The notes: generated by a model from the letters alone, not told the origin. DNA of 64,000 nucleotides from Flavobacteriales bacterium (GCA_023251075.1 JAHEZM010000013.1:38035-102034); one strand, 5' to 3'; counted from the first letter of the stretch, positions 8,751 to 19,793 are shown. Program-made: numbers and translations.

Positions 8751-10404
8751 GTTAAAAACCGTTTGGGTAGGAATTGCGTTTTTAACCGCAATGCATACAT
8801 CTTTGGCTCAAAATGCTATTGATGTGCATCTAAGAGATGTGGATGTGAAAACAGAACCGTCAGAAAAAATTAATGATAATCCATCTTTTCACGATACGGT
8901 GAAAGTGAATACTGAATTGAAATACGGAATGGTGGAACGTAAAGCTACTTCTAATTTTAAAGTTCGTCCGATTAGTCCTCCTAAAATTGGAACAGGTGCC
9001 ATGGATGTTGATAAGTTATACAATGGTTTTGTGAAAGCAGGAATTATTGATTTTAGAAATATACCATTTATTGATGCCCATTATGGTTCAAAATACAATC
9101 GTGATTATGTGTATAGTGTGGGTTTGAATCATTTTGGTTCCGACTTAAAAACCGCATCACCTGACAGGGCGCGATTTACACAAAGTGGTTTAGATTTTTC
9201 GGGCAAACGTTTTTTGAAAAACCATGTGCTTAGTGCCGATTTGGCTTACGATTACAATACTTATAGGTACTATGGTTCGGAAATTCCAATGGATGCATTA
9301 AATACCGATGCTAGAAAACAATTGTTTGCGAAAGGTCATTTACAGCTAGCGGCATGTAGTAAAGAATCGAATACAAGTATTCCTTATCATAAAATTATGG
9401 TTGACTATTTTAATATTTTCGATCGTTATGGCATGATGGAAAACAGATTGGCTTTTGGGGGTAAGGTAAATCCCGAAATTGACCTCTTAAAACCCTATCA
9501 TCTCAAATTGAATTTAGCAGGAACTATCGATTGGTTTAATTATAAAAATGATGCTAGTAATTTCAGTAAAAATTCAATTTTAGGAACTGTATTAACTTCA
9601 TTTCATTATAATGTTGGAAAAATTAAAGCTAATGCAGGATTTAATTGGTATTTCCTTCAAGATGATACTTCGGGTTTTAGAGTTTATCCAATTGCCGATA
9701 TAGAATATACCTTAATTAAGGATGTATTTGTTGCTTACGGAAAGTATCAACGGTATTTTCAACGTTATGATCAGTGGGCTCATGCTGAGTTGAATCCCTT
9801 CTTTAATACTTCAATGCAACTTACCAATACTCGTCATTTAAATAATTTTACTGCAGGTTTTCGAGGAAATATTAGTTCTAAAATCAATTTCAATTTAGGT
9901 ATTGAGTTCGATCAAATGAAAAATCTTCCAATGTATGTAAATGATCTTACTTCCTTTGGAAATCGATTGTTTACCGTAGTTACTGATGATGTTTCTATGT
10001 TTAGATCCTACGGACAGTTTTCTGCCGAACTAAAGAAATTTCAGTTTGCTGTGAAAGCCGATTACCGTCAATATACCGCCTACAACGAATTGAAAGCATG
10101 GCAAATGCCCACTTTTAATGCTGGCTTTTCCGGTAAGTATAATTTTCAAAATCTTATTCATTTAACTGCTGAAGTATATTATTTAGGTGGAATTTATGCT
10201 AAAGAATATGATCAAAGTAATCAGGCCATTGCTGTTGAGCTTCCAGGTATTGTAGATGCTAATTTTGGAATTGAATACAAATACAGTAAAAGATGGAATG
10301 CTTTTATTAACGTAAATAACTTCCTGAATAAACAGTATCGCAGATGGAATAATTACCCTAATTATGGGTTGAATTTCCTAGGAGGATTGAGCTGTTCATT
10401 TTAA
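8737..10404 (+). CDS. Outer-membrane beta-barrel protein (TonB-receptor-like barrel, no plug)
   Basis: About 555 residues from ATG 8737, which follows GAGGGAA; an ATG at 8725 is also possible. There is a signal peptide ending SLAQ, a short polar linker, then alternating aromatic/hydrophobic strands from about residue 90 to the end (for example NFNLGIEFDQMKN, WNAFINVNNFLNKQYRRW). The protein ends GLSCSF, the terminal-Phe signature of Bam-inserted barrels. The NVNNFLNKQY segment and the ending resemble TonB-dependent receptors, yet I see no carboxypeptidase-like domain or plug. The gene begins inside the end of the TPR gene, suggesting a barrel/TPR partnership. Confidence 0.72.
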   Translation: MKENKLKTVWVGIAFLTAMHTSLAQNAIDVHLRDVDVKTEPSEKINDNPSFHDTVKVNTELKYGMVERKATSNFKVRPISPPKIGTGAMDVDKLYNGFVKAGIIDFRNIPFIDAHYGSKYNRDYVYSVGLNHFGSDLKTASPDRARFTQSGLDFSGKRFLKNHVLSADLAYDYNTYRYYGSEIPMDALNTDARKQLFAKGHLQLAACSKESNTSIPYHKIMVDYFNIFDRYGMMENRLAFGGKVNPEIDLLKPYHLKLNLAGTIDWFNYKNDASNFSKNSILGTVLTSFHYNVGKIKANAGFNWYFLQDDTSGFRVYPIADIEYTLIKDVFVAYGKYQRYFQRYDQWAHAELNPFFNTSMQLTNTRHLNNFTAGFRGNISSKINFNLGIEFDQMKNLPMYVNDLTSFGNRLFTVVTDDVSMFRSYGQFSAELKKFQFAVKADYRQYTAYNELKAWQMPTFNAGFSGKYNFQNLIHLTAEVYYLGGIYAKEYDQSNQAIAVELPGIVDANFGIEYKYSKRWNAFINVNNFLNKQYRRWNNYPNYGLNFLGGLSCSF

Positions 10405-10531
10405 TATAAAAAGTGAAGAAAATAGATTTAAAAATCACATTCAATAAATAAAACTCCTGCTTTGTTAATTAGTTGTTGAAAAATGCGATAATTCACCAGT
10501 ATTTTCGCATGCCTCAGAGATTTAAAAGTGG

Positions 10532-10539
10532 TATATTCG
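10532..10539 (+). promoter_or_regulatory. Probable -7 box of gyrB
   Basis: TATATTCG, a TAnnTTCG variant of the -7 consensus, lies 22 nt before the gyrB ATG. No convincing TTTG is present at the -33 position. Confidence 0.4.
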
Positions 10540-10561
10540 CATCACTAAAAAATAATCTTAA

Positions 10562-12517
<1,956 letters not shown>

Positions 12518-12571
12518 CCAATTTAAATATGTTTAAATAGTTTATTTACAGAATTATATATCATTATTAAG

Positions 12572-12616
12572 AAACTCTCCTTTCCACTATTCAGTATAAG
12601 TAGGAAAGGGGAGTTT
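12572..12616 (+). terminator. Terminator-like hairpin ending at the next start codon
   Basis: A 14-bp stem (12572-12585 with 12603-12616, one G-T pair) with a 17-nt loop, followed by T at 12617 and ATG at 12618. It fits an intrinsic terminator for gyrB, though the T run is only four bases, part of it within the stem. The right arm contains GGAAAGGGGAG, the only purine-rich sequence before the next gene. Confidence 0.7.
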
Positions 12617-12617
12617 T

Positions 12618-14375
12618 ATGATTTTAAGAATAAACATATCGCCCATACTAAATCCAATCTTTCTATTGGGTTTATCTTTTTTGATCTCATTTTCTTCTTT
12701 TGCTCAGATAGAAACCTACAAATGGACTTTTGGGAATGGTGTAGGTTTGGATTTTGGTTCAGGAGGTTCCCCGGTAACATTTAGTCATTCAATGACGGTA
12801 AATAAAGTTTACGAATCTACTTCCTCTGTTAGTGACGCTTCTGGTAATATACTTTTTTATACCAATGGTTATAGTGTTTGGAGTGCTAATGGGTCTGTTA
12901 TGAGTGGAGGTAACCAAACTTTAAAAGTAGGATTAGGTGGAACTAATGGTAGTGCCGTTCAGGGAGTAACTATAGTAAAAAATCCTTTTTTAACAGGTAT
13001 ATACTATGTTTTTACTACGGATGCTGCCGATGACGCAGGAGATTATGGTTTTAATTATGCTACTGTAGACATGACACAAAATAGTGGTTTGGGGTCTGTT
13101 AGCGCTATTACTCGATTAAAAGATGAAAGCGGAGTAAATTTTAATACTACAGAAATGGTAGGTGTTGTGGCTCACTCCAATTCAACAGACATATGGATCG
13201 TTACTCACGTTTGGAAATCGGGAGGTTCCTCAAAGTTTTTGGCCTATAAATTATCCAATTCAGGAATATCTACACCTGTAGCTACTTCATTAGGGTACAA
13301 TTATACTACTAAAGATGAAGGACGTGGTTCTTTGGCTTTTTCTGCCGGAGGTACTCGAGCAGCAGTAGTGCACCATCATCAAAACTGGCCTTATACCAAT
13401 GCTCTTGAATTGTACGATTTCAATAATTCAACTGGTGTATTTTCTAACTTGGTAACTTTGGGAAATACCAACTGGAATAATTATGCTTCCGGATATAGTG
13501 CAGTATTTTCACCTGATGGATCAAAATTGTATGTAAGTTTCATTACTTATCAGGGAATTGTTCAATACGATTTAACCAGTTGGGGAACTCAGGCAACTAT
13601 AAAAGCTAGTGAAACCTTGATTTCAGGATCTACATCTGGTGAATATGGACAAATGAAAATTGGTCCCAATGGAGTTTTGTATAAAGCACGTTTGGGCGCT
13701 AGTTATGTGGCTACTATTACAGGGAACTTAAATGGTTCGGCGGCATCATTGACTTATACTAATAATGGATTGAGTTTGAGTCCTACAGGAACTTCTTCTT
13801 ATTCTATGCCTAATATGTTTGTGAGAGCAGCTAATCCTCTTCCTGTTGAGTTGGTTTCTTTTGGTGCGAAGTTGGAAGGTGATTATGTGCGTATTTCTTG
13901 GACCATTGCTTCGGCTATCAATAATGATTATTTCAGTGTTGAACACTCTTTTGATGGAATCACATTCAATGAAATTGAAAAAGTAAATGGAGTAGGGAAT
14001 AGTAATGATTTTAAAATGTTTTCTGTAAATAATTATGCTTTTTCTGAATTGAATTATTACCGTTTGAAAATAGTGGATTATAATGGTGATTACAGTTATT
14101 CAAAAACTGTTATGGTGAAAACCACTTTAAATAAAGAGATTTCTTTTCTGTGGAATAATCAGCAGTGTTCTATTTCTATGAATGCTAGTGAAAATACTAT
14201 GGTAGAGATTTTTTCCACTACAGGAGAAAATAAGCATAAACAAAACACTGTTTTCAGTAGTGCGAATCAAACTCTTGTTATTCCTTTTTCTGATCTCGAA
14301 GCAGGAGTGTATTTTGTGAGATTGAGTACTCCAACCGAGGTTTTACTTTCAAGAAATATAGTTTTGGTAAAATAA
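12618..14375 (+). CDS. T9SS-exported surface protein with C-terminal sorting domain
   Basis: 585 residues. The N-terminal signal peptide ends SFAQ. The central part (about 30-395) looks like a beta-propeller-type fold with repeated motifs such as GSGGSPVTFSH, SPDGSKLYVS and GQMKIGPNGVLYKA. NPLPVELVSFGAK then opens a fibronectin-like segment, and the last ~85 residues (MVEIFSTTGE, FSDLEAGVYFVRLS, ending IVLVK) form a type A T9SS sorting domain. The protein is thus predicted to cross the outer membrane through the gliding/Por secretion system and be anchored or released. No catalytic motif is recognised. Its ATG directly follows the hairpin at 12572-12616, so how it is transcribed and translated is unclear. 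Confidence 0.78.
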   Translation: MILRINISPILNPIFLLGLSFLISFSSFAQIETYKWTFGNGVGLDFGSGGSPVTFSHSMTVNKVYESTSSVSDASGNILFYTNGYSVWSANGSVMSGGNQTLKVGLGGTNGSAVQGVTIVKNPFLTGIYYVFTTDAADDAGDYGFNYATVDMTQNSGLGSVSAITRLKDESGVNFNTTEMVGVVAHSNSTDIWIVTHVWKSGGSSKFLAYKLSNSGISTPVATSLGYNYTTKDEGRGSLAFSAGGTRAAVVHHHQNWPYTNALELYDFNNSTGVFSNLVTLGNTNWNNYASGYSAVFSPDGSKLYVSFITYQGIVQYDLTSWGTQATIKASETLISGSTSGEYGQMKIGPNGVLYKARLGASYVATITGNLNGSAASLTYTNNGLSLSPTGTSSYSMPNMFVRAANPLPVELVSFGAKLEGDYVRISWTIASAINNDYFSVEHSFDGITFNEIEKVNGVGNSNDFKMFSVNNYAFSELNYYRLKIVDYNGDYSYSKTVMVKTTLNKEISFLWNNQQCSISMNASENTMVEIFSTTGENKHKQNTVFSSANQTLVIPFSDLEAGVYFVRLSTPTEVLLSRNIVLVK

Positions 14376-14406
14376 AAAATCCCCTCTGCTAACAGAGGGG
14401 ATTTTT
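14375..14406. terminator. Bidirectional intrinsic terminator
   Basis: A 14-bp perfect stem (AAAAATCCCCTCTG and its complement) around a CTAA loop, with T runs on both strands. It serves the T9SS gene on the plus strand and the lipoprotein gene on the minus strand. Confidence 0.92.
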
Positions 14407-14425
14407 TATTGAATCGATTAATTTC

Positions 14426-15325
14426 TTACTTCAGATATTCCACAGTCGCTTTCCCATTACTATCATAAGTAACCATACACACAGGGAATCCCTTTTCTTT
14501 AGATACCCATACATATCCGGTTGTATTGATTAAAGGAATTTTTGGTGTTTGAATTCCTAGTAAGTTTGCATAAGAAGTATAATCACCCCAAGCGCCACCA
14601 TATAAATGTCCTTCGTATTTAACGGTCATTGTTCCGGGTGTTAGTTTATATTTTAAACAATCATATGTTCCGCTTGGAGTGGTAATTTTTCCACAACCAT
14701 TAATACTAAATACATTGCTTCCAGAGAATGTTGCTCTTACTGAGTCAAAATGCAGAGTAAAGAATCCTACAGTAATGATAGTGTCGAAAGGAATTTGAGC
14801 AGAAGCTTTGTATCCATCCGATTGTGATTTGTTCATTTCCAAAGTATAAGGAATGAAAGTAGCCGGATTAGCAAAGGCCGGAAATAAAGTAATGTTTTTC
14901 AATATTGGTGGAATTTGAGCACCAAGAATTACAATTCCTGAATCAGTTCCTGCAGCTGCCAATGAGTTGTTACCTTCAGTAACAATGAAATTAGCGCTGG
15001 GGAATTTAGAAGCCAAAAGCTGAGTCGCAGGAGCGGCGAAGTTAAAGGTGTCTTGTTTATCATTCGCTAGTGTGCCGAAATTCCAAGTTGAGTTGGCACC
15101 AGTTGCTGCATATAAGTTCGTGTCTCCGGCAAAAGCGGTATCTGTTGCTAGAATATACATTGTTCCTGCTACCGGGCCGTTGGTTTTATTAATGGTTTGT
15201 GTACAAGGATCAACAACATTGTTGTTATTGTTTCCCGAATCATCATCGTCGGTTGTCTTTTTTTTACATGAGGTCATTGCCACTGCAGCAATAAGTCCGA
15301 ATTGAAGTAATTTTTTTTGTAACAT
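14426..15325 (-). CDS. Hypothetical lipoprotein
   Basis: 299 residues with an N-terminal lipobox (AAVAMTSC, Cys at about residue 20) followed by KKK and a D/N/S-rich linker, the usual start of a Bacteroidota lipoprotein, where such linkers often direct surface exposure. The rest is beta-rich with no recognised domain; NSTWNFGTL, VFSINGCGKITTPSGTYDC and YVWVSKEKGFPVCMVTYDSNGK are notable, with a Cys pair (GCG, YDC) possibly forming a disulfide. It shares the terminator at 14375-14406 with its convergent neighbour. Function unknown. Confidence 0.75.
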   Translation of the reverse strand: MLQKKLLQFGLIAAVAMTSCKKKTTDDDDSGNNNNNVVDPCTQTINKTNGPVAGTMYILATDTAFAGDTNLYAATGANSTWNFGTLANDKQDTFNFAAPATQLLASKFPSANFIVTEGNNSLAAAGTDSGIVILGAQIPPILKNITLFPAFANPATFIPYTLEMNKSQSDGYKASAQIPFDTIITVGFFTLHFDSVRATFSGSNVFSINGCGKITTPSGTYDCLKYKLTPGTMTVKYEGHLYGGAWGDYTSYANLLGIQTPKIPLINTTGYVWVSKEKGFPVCMVTYDSNGKATVEYLK

Positions 15326-15409
15326 GAGTGTTGTTTTTAGTAAGTTGATCTTAACTCAGACGTTAAAATAGAAATTAGTTGCCTTATCCCTTCTTTTTTA
15401 TCGATTTAT

Positions 15410-15442
15410 TTTGTGTTTTTTTGAGGAAATGATGTACGTTTG
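15410..15442 (+). promoter_or_regulatory. Promoter of mdh
   Basis: TTTG (15410-15413), 21 nt, TACGTTTG (15435-15442): a full match to the Bacteroidota promoter pattern, leaving a leader of about 30 nt before the mdh ATG. Confidence 0.7.
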
Positions 15443-15480
15443 TGTGCTTTCAAAAACCAGTATAATTAAATCTTATTGAT

Positions 15481-16419
15481 ATGAAAATTACCGTTGTAGG
15501 AGCAGGAAATGTAGGCGCAACATGTGCTAACGTTATTGCTCACAAAGAATTAGCAAATGAAGTAGTTCTTCTCGACATTAAAGAAGGTGTTGCAGAAGGG
15601 AAATCTTTAGATATGTGGCAAACTGCCCCTATCAACATGTACGATTCAAGAGTTGTTGGTTCAACTAACGATTATTCTAAAACTGCCGGATCTGAAGTGG
15701 TTGTAATTACTTCTGGTTTACCAAGAAAACCAGGAATGAGCCGTGATGATCTTATCGCTACCAACGCAGGTATCGTTAAATCGGTAACTGAAAATATCAT
15801 TAAGTATTCTCCTAATGCTATCATCATTGTGGTTTCAAATCCATTAGATGTTATGACTTACTGTGCTTATTTGAACGCGAAAACACACAAAAATAAAGTA
15901 ATGGGTATGGCTGGTATTTTGGATACCGCTCGTTACAAAGCATTTTTATCTACTGAATTGAATGTTTCTACTAAGGATATCCAGGCATTGTTGTTAGGAG
16001 GCCATGGAGATACAATGGTTCCACTTCCTAGATATACTACTGTAGGAGGTATTCCCGTTACTGAATTAGTCTCTAAAGATAAATTAGATGCTATTGTTGA
16101 AAGAACTAAAAAAGGTGGTGGTGAGTTAGTAAATTTGATGGGTACTTCTGCTTGGTACGCTCCAGGTGCTGCTGCTGCTCAAATGGTTGAAGCTATCGTT
16201 CGCGATCAAAAACGTGTATTCCCAGTGTGTGCATGGTTAGAAGGCGAATATGGTATGAAAGATATCTATTTAGGTGTACCTGTAGTTTTGGGTAAAGCTG
16301 GTATTGAGAAAATCATCGAACTTCAATTAACTGCAGATGAGAAAAAATTGTTGAGTGATTCAGCAGTTGCTGTTAAAGAAGTAATGAGCGTTTTAGATAA
16401 AATGGAAAAAGTAGCGTAA
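15481..16419 (+). CDS. mdh: Malate dehydrogenase
   Basis: A 312-residue LDH-like NAD-dependent malate dehydrogenase. It starts with the Rossmann motif VVGAGNVGAT, has the substrate-binding loop SGLPRKPGMSRDDL, where the Arg discriminates malate, and ILDTARYKAFL with the Asp/Arg of the active site. The catalytic His lies in LLGGHGDTMVPLPRY (about residue 176). It oxidises malate to oxaloacetate in the TCA cycle, matching the presence of sucAB elsewhere in the window. The gene is monocistronic, with its own promoter and the terminator at 16440-16469. Confidence 0.96.
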   Translation: MKITVVGAGNVGATCANVIAHKELANEVVLLDIKEGVAEGKSLDMWQTAPINMYDSRVVGSTNDYSKTAGSEVVVITSGLPRKPGMSRDDLIATNAGIVKSVTENIIKYSPNAIIIVVSNPLDVMTYCAYLNAKTHKNKVMGMAGILDTARYKAFLSTELNVSTKDIQALLLGGHGDTMVPLPRYTTVGGIPVTELVSKDKLDAIVERTKKGGGELVNLMGTSAWYAPGAAAAQMVEAIVRDQKRVFPVCAWLEGEYGMKDIYLGVPVVLGKAGIEKIIELQLTADEKKLLSDSAVAVKEVMSVLDKMEKVA

Positions 16420-16439
16420 TTTATTTTTTCTTAAAATTT

Positions 16440-16469
16440 AAAAAGACCGTCTGAAAAGGCGGTCTTTTT
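16440..16469 (+). terminator. Intrinsic terminator after mdh
   Basis: A 10-bp stem (AAAGACCGTC against GGCGGTCTTT, one G-T pair), a loop of six, then a short T run. Confidence 0.88.
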
Positions 16470-16483
16470 CGTTATATTTAAGT

Positions 16484-17173
16484 ATGGAAAAAAATAAAAC
16501 CCGTGATAAAATTTATCAGTTGATCGAGGAAAAAGCTTTTCTTAAACAACAGATCTATAGAAATACAGTGGAGGCTTTTAAAGTGCTTAACGAGAGTGTT
16601 AAAGAAGTACATCAAGATTTGCACAAAAAATTTCACGTGCCGGGTAAAGGAGTCACTTTTGAGCATCATAGAAGTGGTGATTTTGAAATTCGTCAAAAAA
16701 TAGCCGGTGATACTATGATTTATATGATGCATACCAATATTTTCGATTTTGAAAAAAGTCATTCTGTTTTTAAAACATCATACCTCGCTGATGACCATTA
16801 CAGAAGCTATTGCGGAATAATAAATGTCTATAATTTCTTATCAGATTCCTTTAAATATAAACGTGTAAATGATGTGGGCTACTTGGTAGCACGTATCTTT
16901 ATTAATAAGGATAATCGCTTCTTTGTGGAAGGTAAGCGACAATTGGGATATCTCTTCAATGATTTTGAAAACAAAGTCTTTACTAAGGAAGAGGCTGTGG
17001 CAGTGGTTGAATCAATTATACTTTATTGTGTAGGTTTTGATTTGTTTACTCCTCCATTCAATGATGTTATGGAAGTACGATTGAATGAAATGGAAGAGGC
17101 TAGTATTAATATGAAAGTAAGTACTGGTAAGCGTTTAGGGTTTAAGTTTAGCGGTGAGGACGACGTTGTTTAG
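16484..17173 (+). CDS. Conserved-looking hypothetical protein, 229 aa
   Basis: I do not recognise this family. It is soluble, with no signal peptide or membrane segment. The N-terminal 50 residues are helical and charged (RDKIYQLIEEKAFLKQQIY). They are followed by a mixed region with GDFEIRQKIAGDTMIYMMHTN, SYCGIINVYNFLSDSF and VGYLVARIFINKDNRFFVEG that reads as a compact alpha/beta domain, and a helical C-terminus. The clean codon pattern and the position between a terminator and a tRNA promoter support a real single gene. Its start lies about 15 nt after the mdh terminator. Confidence 0.7.
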   Translation: MEKNKTRDKIYQLIEEKAFLKQQIYRNTVEAFKVLNESVKEVHQDLHKKFHVPGKGVTFEHHRSGDFEIRQKIAGDTMIYMMHTNIFDFEKSHSVFKTSYLADDHYRSYCGIINVYNFLSDSFKYKRVNDVGYLVARIFINKDNRFFVEGKRQLGYLFNDFENKVFTKEEAVAVVESIILYCVGFDLFTPPFNDVMEVRLNEMEEASINMKVSTGKRLGFKFSGEDDVV

Positions 17174-17256
17174 TTAATTTTTACAAGGTCCAAATTCTAC
17201 TAGCTTCTCACTTAATATCCTTTGTGAATAATCTCAAGCTTTTTTTTCGAATTGGT

Positions 17257-17286
17257 TTTGTTATTTTAAAAAATCTGTTACCTTTG
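17257..17286 (+). promoter_or_regulatory. Promoter of tRNA-Glu
   Basis: TTTG (17257-17260), 18 nt, TACCTTTG (17279-17286), about 30 nt before the mature tRNA. It may also read on into rpsT. Confidence 0.65.
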
Positions 17287-17316
17287 CTCTCCGTTTTTTA
17301 AAATAGGAAACAATTT

Positions 17317-17388
17317 GGCCCGTTCGTCTAGGGGTTAGGACGCCAGGTTTTCATCCTGGAAACAGGGGTTCGATTCCCCTACGGGCTA
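17317..17388 (+). tRNA. tRNA-Glu (anticodon UUC)
   Basis: A 72-nt cloverleaf: acceptor stem GGCCCGT/ACGGGCT (one G-U), D arm with the GGGGTTAGGA loop, anticodon stem CCAGG/CCTGG with loop TTTTCAT giving anticodon TTC, and T arm AGGGG-TTCGATT-CCCCT. The discriminator base is A; CCA is not encoded. It is single copy in this window, 62 nt upstream of rpsT. Confidence 0.97.
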
Positions 17389-17450
17389 CAAAAAATGAAT
17401 GTTAAGGTGTAAAGTGTATCTTAGCAAAAGAAAAATTGAATAATTAAATT

Positions 17451-17702
17451 ATGGCAAATCATAAGTCGGCAAAAAAGAGAGCGAGAGCAAGTGAAGTTAA
17501 GCGTGAGCGTAATAAGTATCAGCATAAAACGGTTCGTACTGCTTTGAAAAAAGTAAGAAAAACTGAAGATAAAAAAGAAGTAGCTGAACTTACTCCAAAA
17601 ACTATCGCTGCGATTGATAAATTGGCTAAAAAAGGTGTTATTCACAAGAATAAAGCTGCCAATTTGAAATCTCAATTGATGAAAAAAGTAGCTGCTAAGT
17701 AA
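17451..17702 (+). CDS. rpsT: 30S ribosomal protein S20
   Basis: 83 residues, very Lys/Arg rich, opening MANHKSAKKRARASEVKRER and continuing with three helices (TALKKVRKTEDKKEVAEL, HKNKAANLKSQLMKKV). This is the standard length and composition of S20, which binds 16S rRNA helices early in 30S assembly. It follows the tRNA-Glu gene by 62 nt and may share its promoter; TATCTTAG at 17417-17424 is a weaker candidate of its own. Confidence 0.96.
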   Translation: MANHKSAKKRARASEVKRERNKYQHKTVRTALKKVRKTEDKKEVAELTPKTIAAIDKLAKKGVIHKNKAANLKSQLMKKVAAK

Positions 17703-17720
17703 GCTGGATTCAAGAAAATT

Positions 17721-17760
17721 GTAAATTAGGTCTCTCCTTCTGGGCAGGCCTAATTTTTTT
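17721..17760 (+). terminator. Intrinsic terminator after rpsT
   Basis: A 10-bp stem (AAATTAGGTC against GGCCTAATTT) with a loop of about 14 nt, then a T run. It ends immediately before the radC ATG at 17763. Confidence 0.87.
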
Positions 17761-17762
17761 AT

Positions 17763-18470
17763 ATGCACTTAACTAACGAAACCAGCTCGAAGAGCTCCAT
17801 TAAATATTGGTCGGAACAAGATCGTCCCCGCGAAAAATTACTGAACAAAGGCCGAAAAAGTCTTACAGATGTTGAATTGTTAGCCATTATTCTAGGTTCA
17901 GGAAATCTGGAGGAGAGTGCTGTAGAATTGTCGCGTAAAATTCTTTTTTCCGTTAACAATGATCTTTCGAAATTATCTAAAATCGGAATACAGGAATTAC
18001 AACGCTTTAAAGGGGTTGGACCAGCTAAGGCAGTTAATATTATAGCTGCACTTGAAATTGCTGCGCGAATTAATCATTTAGTATTGCCTGATCAAACAAA
18101 AATCACTTCGAGTAAAGATGTTTTTCAGTTAATGCGCCATGATTTTGATGAATTACGTGTGGAGGAATTTTGGTTGATTTTGTTAAGTACGGCCAATAAA
18201 GTTATTCTCAAACAACGTATTGGAATAGGAGGAGTATCGGGTGTAATTGCTGATGTAAAGGTAATTATGAAAGTGGCCATCGATTATATGGCTAGTTCTA
18301 TTGTATTGGCGCACAATCACCCTTCAGGAAATGAAAAGGCAAGTAAGCAGGATATCGATCTTACCAATAAAGTAAAAGAATCAGCAAAGCTGATGGATAT
18401 TTCGCTTTTGGATCATATTATTTTTTGTGGAGATAGTTATTTTAGTTTTGCAGATGAAGGATTATTGTAA
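17763..18470 (+). CDS. radC: RadC family protein (JAB/MPN domain)
   Basis: 235 residues. The N-terminal helix-hairpin-helix-like region (residues 1-105, with GPAKAVNIIAALEIAAR) is followed by the RadC/JAMM domain. The metal-binding HNHPSG motif is in VLAHNHPSGNEKASKQD, and the C-terminal LLDHIIFC follows. Despite the name, a role in recombination repair is not established for RadC; the JAMM fold is that of metalloproteases and deaminases. The ATG lies right after the rpsT terminator, so the leader must be very short. Confidence 0.9.
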   Translation: MHLTNETSSKSSIKYWSEQDRPREKLLNKGRKSLTDVELLAIILGSGNLEESAVELSRKILFSVNNDLSKLSKIGIQELQRFKGVGPAKAVNIIAALEIAARINHLVLPDQTKITSSKDVFQLMRHDFDELRVEEFWLILLSTANKVILKQRIGIGGVSGVIADVKVIMKVAIDYMASSIVLAHNHPSGNEKASKQDIDLTNKVKESAKLMDISLLDHIIFCGDSYFSFADEGLL

Positions 18471-18479
18471 TTTTAGAGA

Positions 18480-19793
18480 ATGATTCTCCTCTATAGCCCG
18501 AAAATAAGTCCTCGATTAAAGTATGCTTTGAATTTGATATTCCGAGATATTTACGGATTGAAGTATGAGCTTACCGACGATAAACAGGTTTTTGTAGCTT
18601 ACACAGGAGCGAAAATTTCCTATGCCTATCAGCCTTTTTCTGATGAATTATTTATTCAAGCAAAAGGTTTGTTGTTTGAAACAGGTATTGCTGATCAAGA
18701 GATTATGGTATTCAATTGGAAAAATACCAAAGCATTTTTTTCAGTAGGGCCTAAATCATCATTGCCTTTTGATATTTTTTCAGCATCATTTTTTTTAGCC
18801 AGTAGATATGAAGAATACCTTCCGCATATCAGAGATATTTACGATCGTTTTGATGCCCAAGTAAGTTTAGCCTATAGCTACGGTTTTTTACATCAACCAG
18901 TGGTGAATCAATGGGCTAAGTGTTTCAAGGAAGTTATACAACAAAGGTTTCCTGATTTAAAATTTCCCGAAAAGAAATATCGTTTTATTTCTTCAATTGA
19001 TATAGATAACGCATATGCGTATTTAGAAAAAGGATTTGTAAGAACTGTAGGAGGATTATCGAAATCGATTTTAACTTTCAATTTCACCGAACTAAAAGAC
19101 AGAATAAAGGTGTTGATAGGAACTATGAAAGATCCCTATGACACTTATGATTTTCAATTGGAATTACAGAAGAAATACAAAATGGATTATTTGTATTTTA
19201 TTCTTTTGGGAGATTATGGAGAAAATGATAAGAATATTTCCATTCAAAGTAAAAAATTCAGATCGTTGATAAAGTCGTTGGGTGATTATGCCCAAGTAGG
19301 TATTCATCCTTCTTACGGATCTAACGATAGCAACAGTCAGTTGGCCAAAGAGGTTGCACGTTTGTCATCTGTAACCAACAGAGAGGTAACCAAGAGTCGA
19401 CAGCATTTTCTTAAAATACGCTTGCCAGATACTTATCGTAATTTACGTGAGTTAGATATTATGGAAGATTATACTATGGGTTATGCTTCCGATTATGGTT
19501 TTCGTGCAGGTTTGTGTACTCCTTTTTTCTTTTATGATTTGGATTTGGAAATGGAAACTCAATTGAAAGTTTTCCCTTTTGCTTTGATGGAAGGTACTTT
19601 AAAGTATTATTTGAAAATTAGTCCGGAAAAAGCAATGACTTACATTCGTCCGCTTATCGATCAAGTGAAAGAAGTGGATGGTGTTTTTATTTCTTTGTGG
19701 CATAATGATTCTATCAATGATCAGGGATTGTGGAAAGGTTGGCAAAAGGTATATATAGATATGGTTGAATACGCGAGTGTTGATGGACATTAA
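18480..19793 (+). CDS. Polysaccharide deacetylase family protein
   Basis: 437 residues. The N-terminal ~150 residues (PFDIFSASFFLASRYEEYLPH) precede a NodB-like TIM-barrel: FISSIDIDNAYAY (about 180) supplies the catalytic/metal Asp, and VGIHPSYGSND the metal His segment. The C-terminal part ends in ISLWHNDSINDQG with the second His region. No signal peptide is visible, so it likely acts in the cytoplasm or on a lipid-linked substrate. It lies 9 nt after radC and overlaps the FemAB-like gene by 11 nt, so the two form a unit. The substrate is not readable. Confidence 0.78.
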   Translation: MILLYSPKISPRLKYALNLIFRDIYGLKYELTDDKQVFVAYTGAKISYAYQPFSDELFIQAKGLLFETGIADQEIMVFNWKNTKAFFSVGPKSSLPFDIFSASFFLASRYEEYLPHIRDIYDRFDAQVSLAYSYGFLHQPVVNQWAKCFKEVIQQRFPDLKFPEKKYRFISSIDIDNAYAYLEKGFVRTVGGLSKSILTFNFTELKDRIKVLIGTMKDPYDTYDFQLELQKKYKMDYLYFILLGDYGENDKNISIQSKKFRSLIKSLGDYAQVGIHPSYGSNDSNSQLAKEVARLSSVTNREVTKSRQHFLKIRLPDTYRNLRELDIMEDYTMGYASDYGFRAGLCTPFFFYDLDLEMETQLKVFPFALMEGTLKYYLKISPEKAMTYIRPLIDQVKEVDGVFISLWHNDSINDQGLWKGWQKVYIDMVEYASVDGH

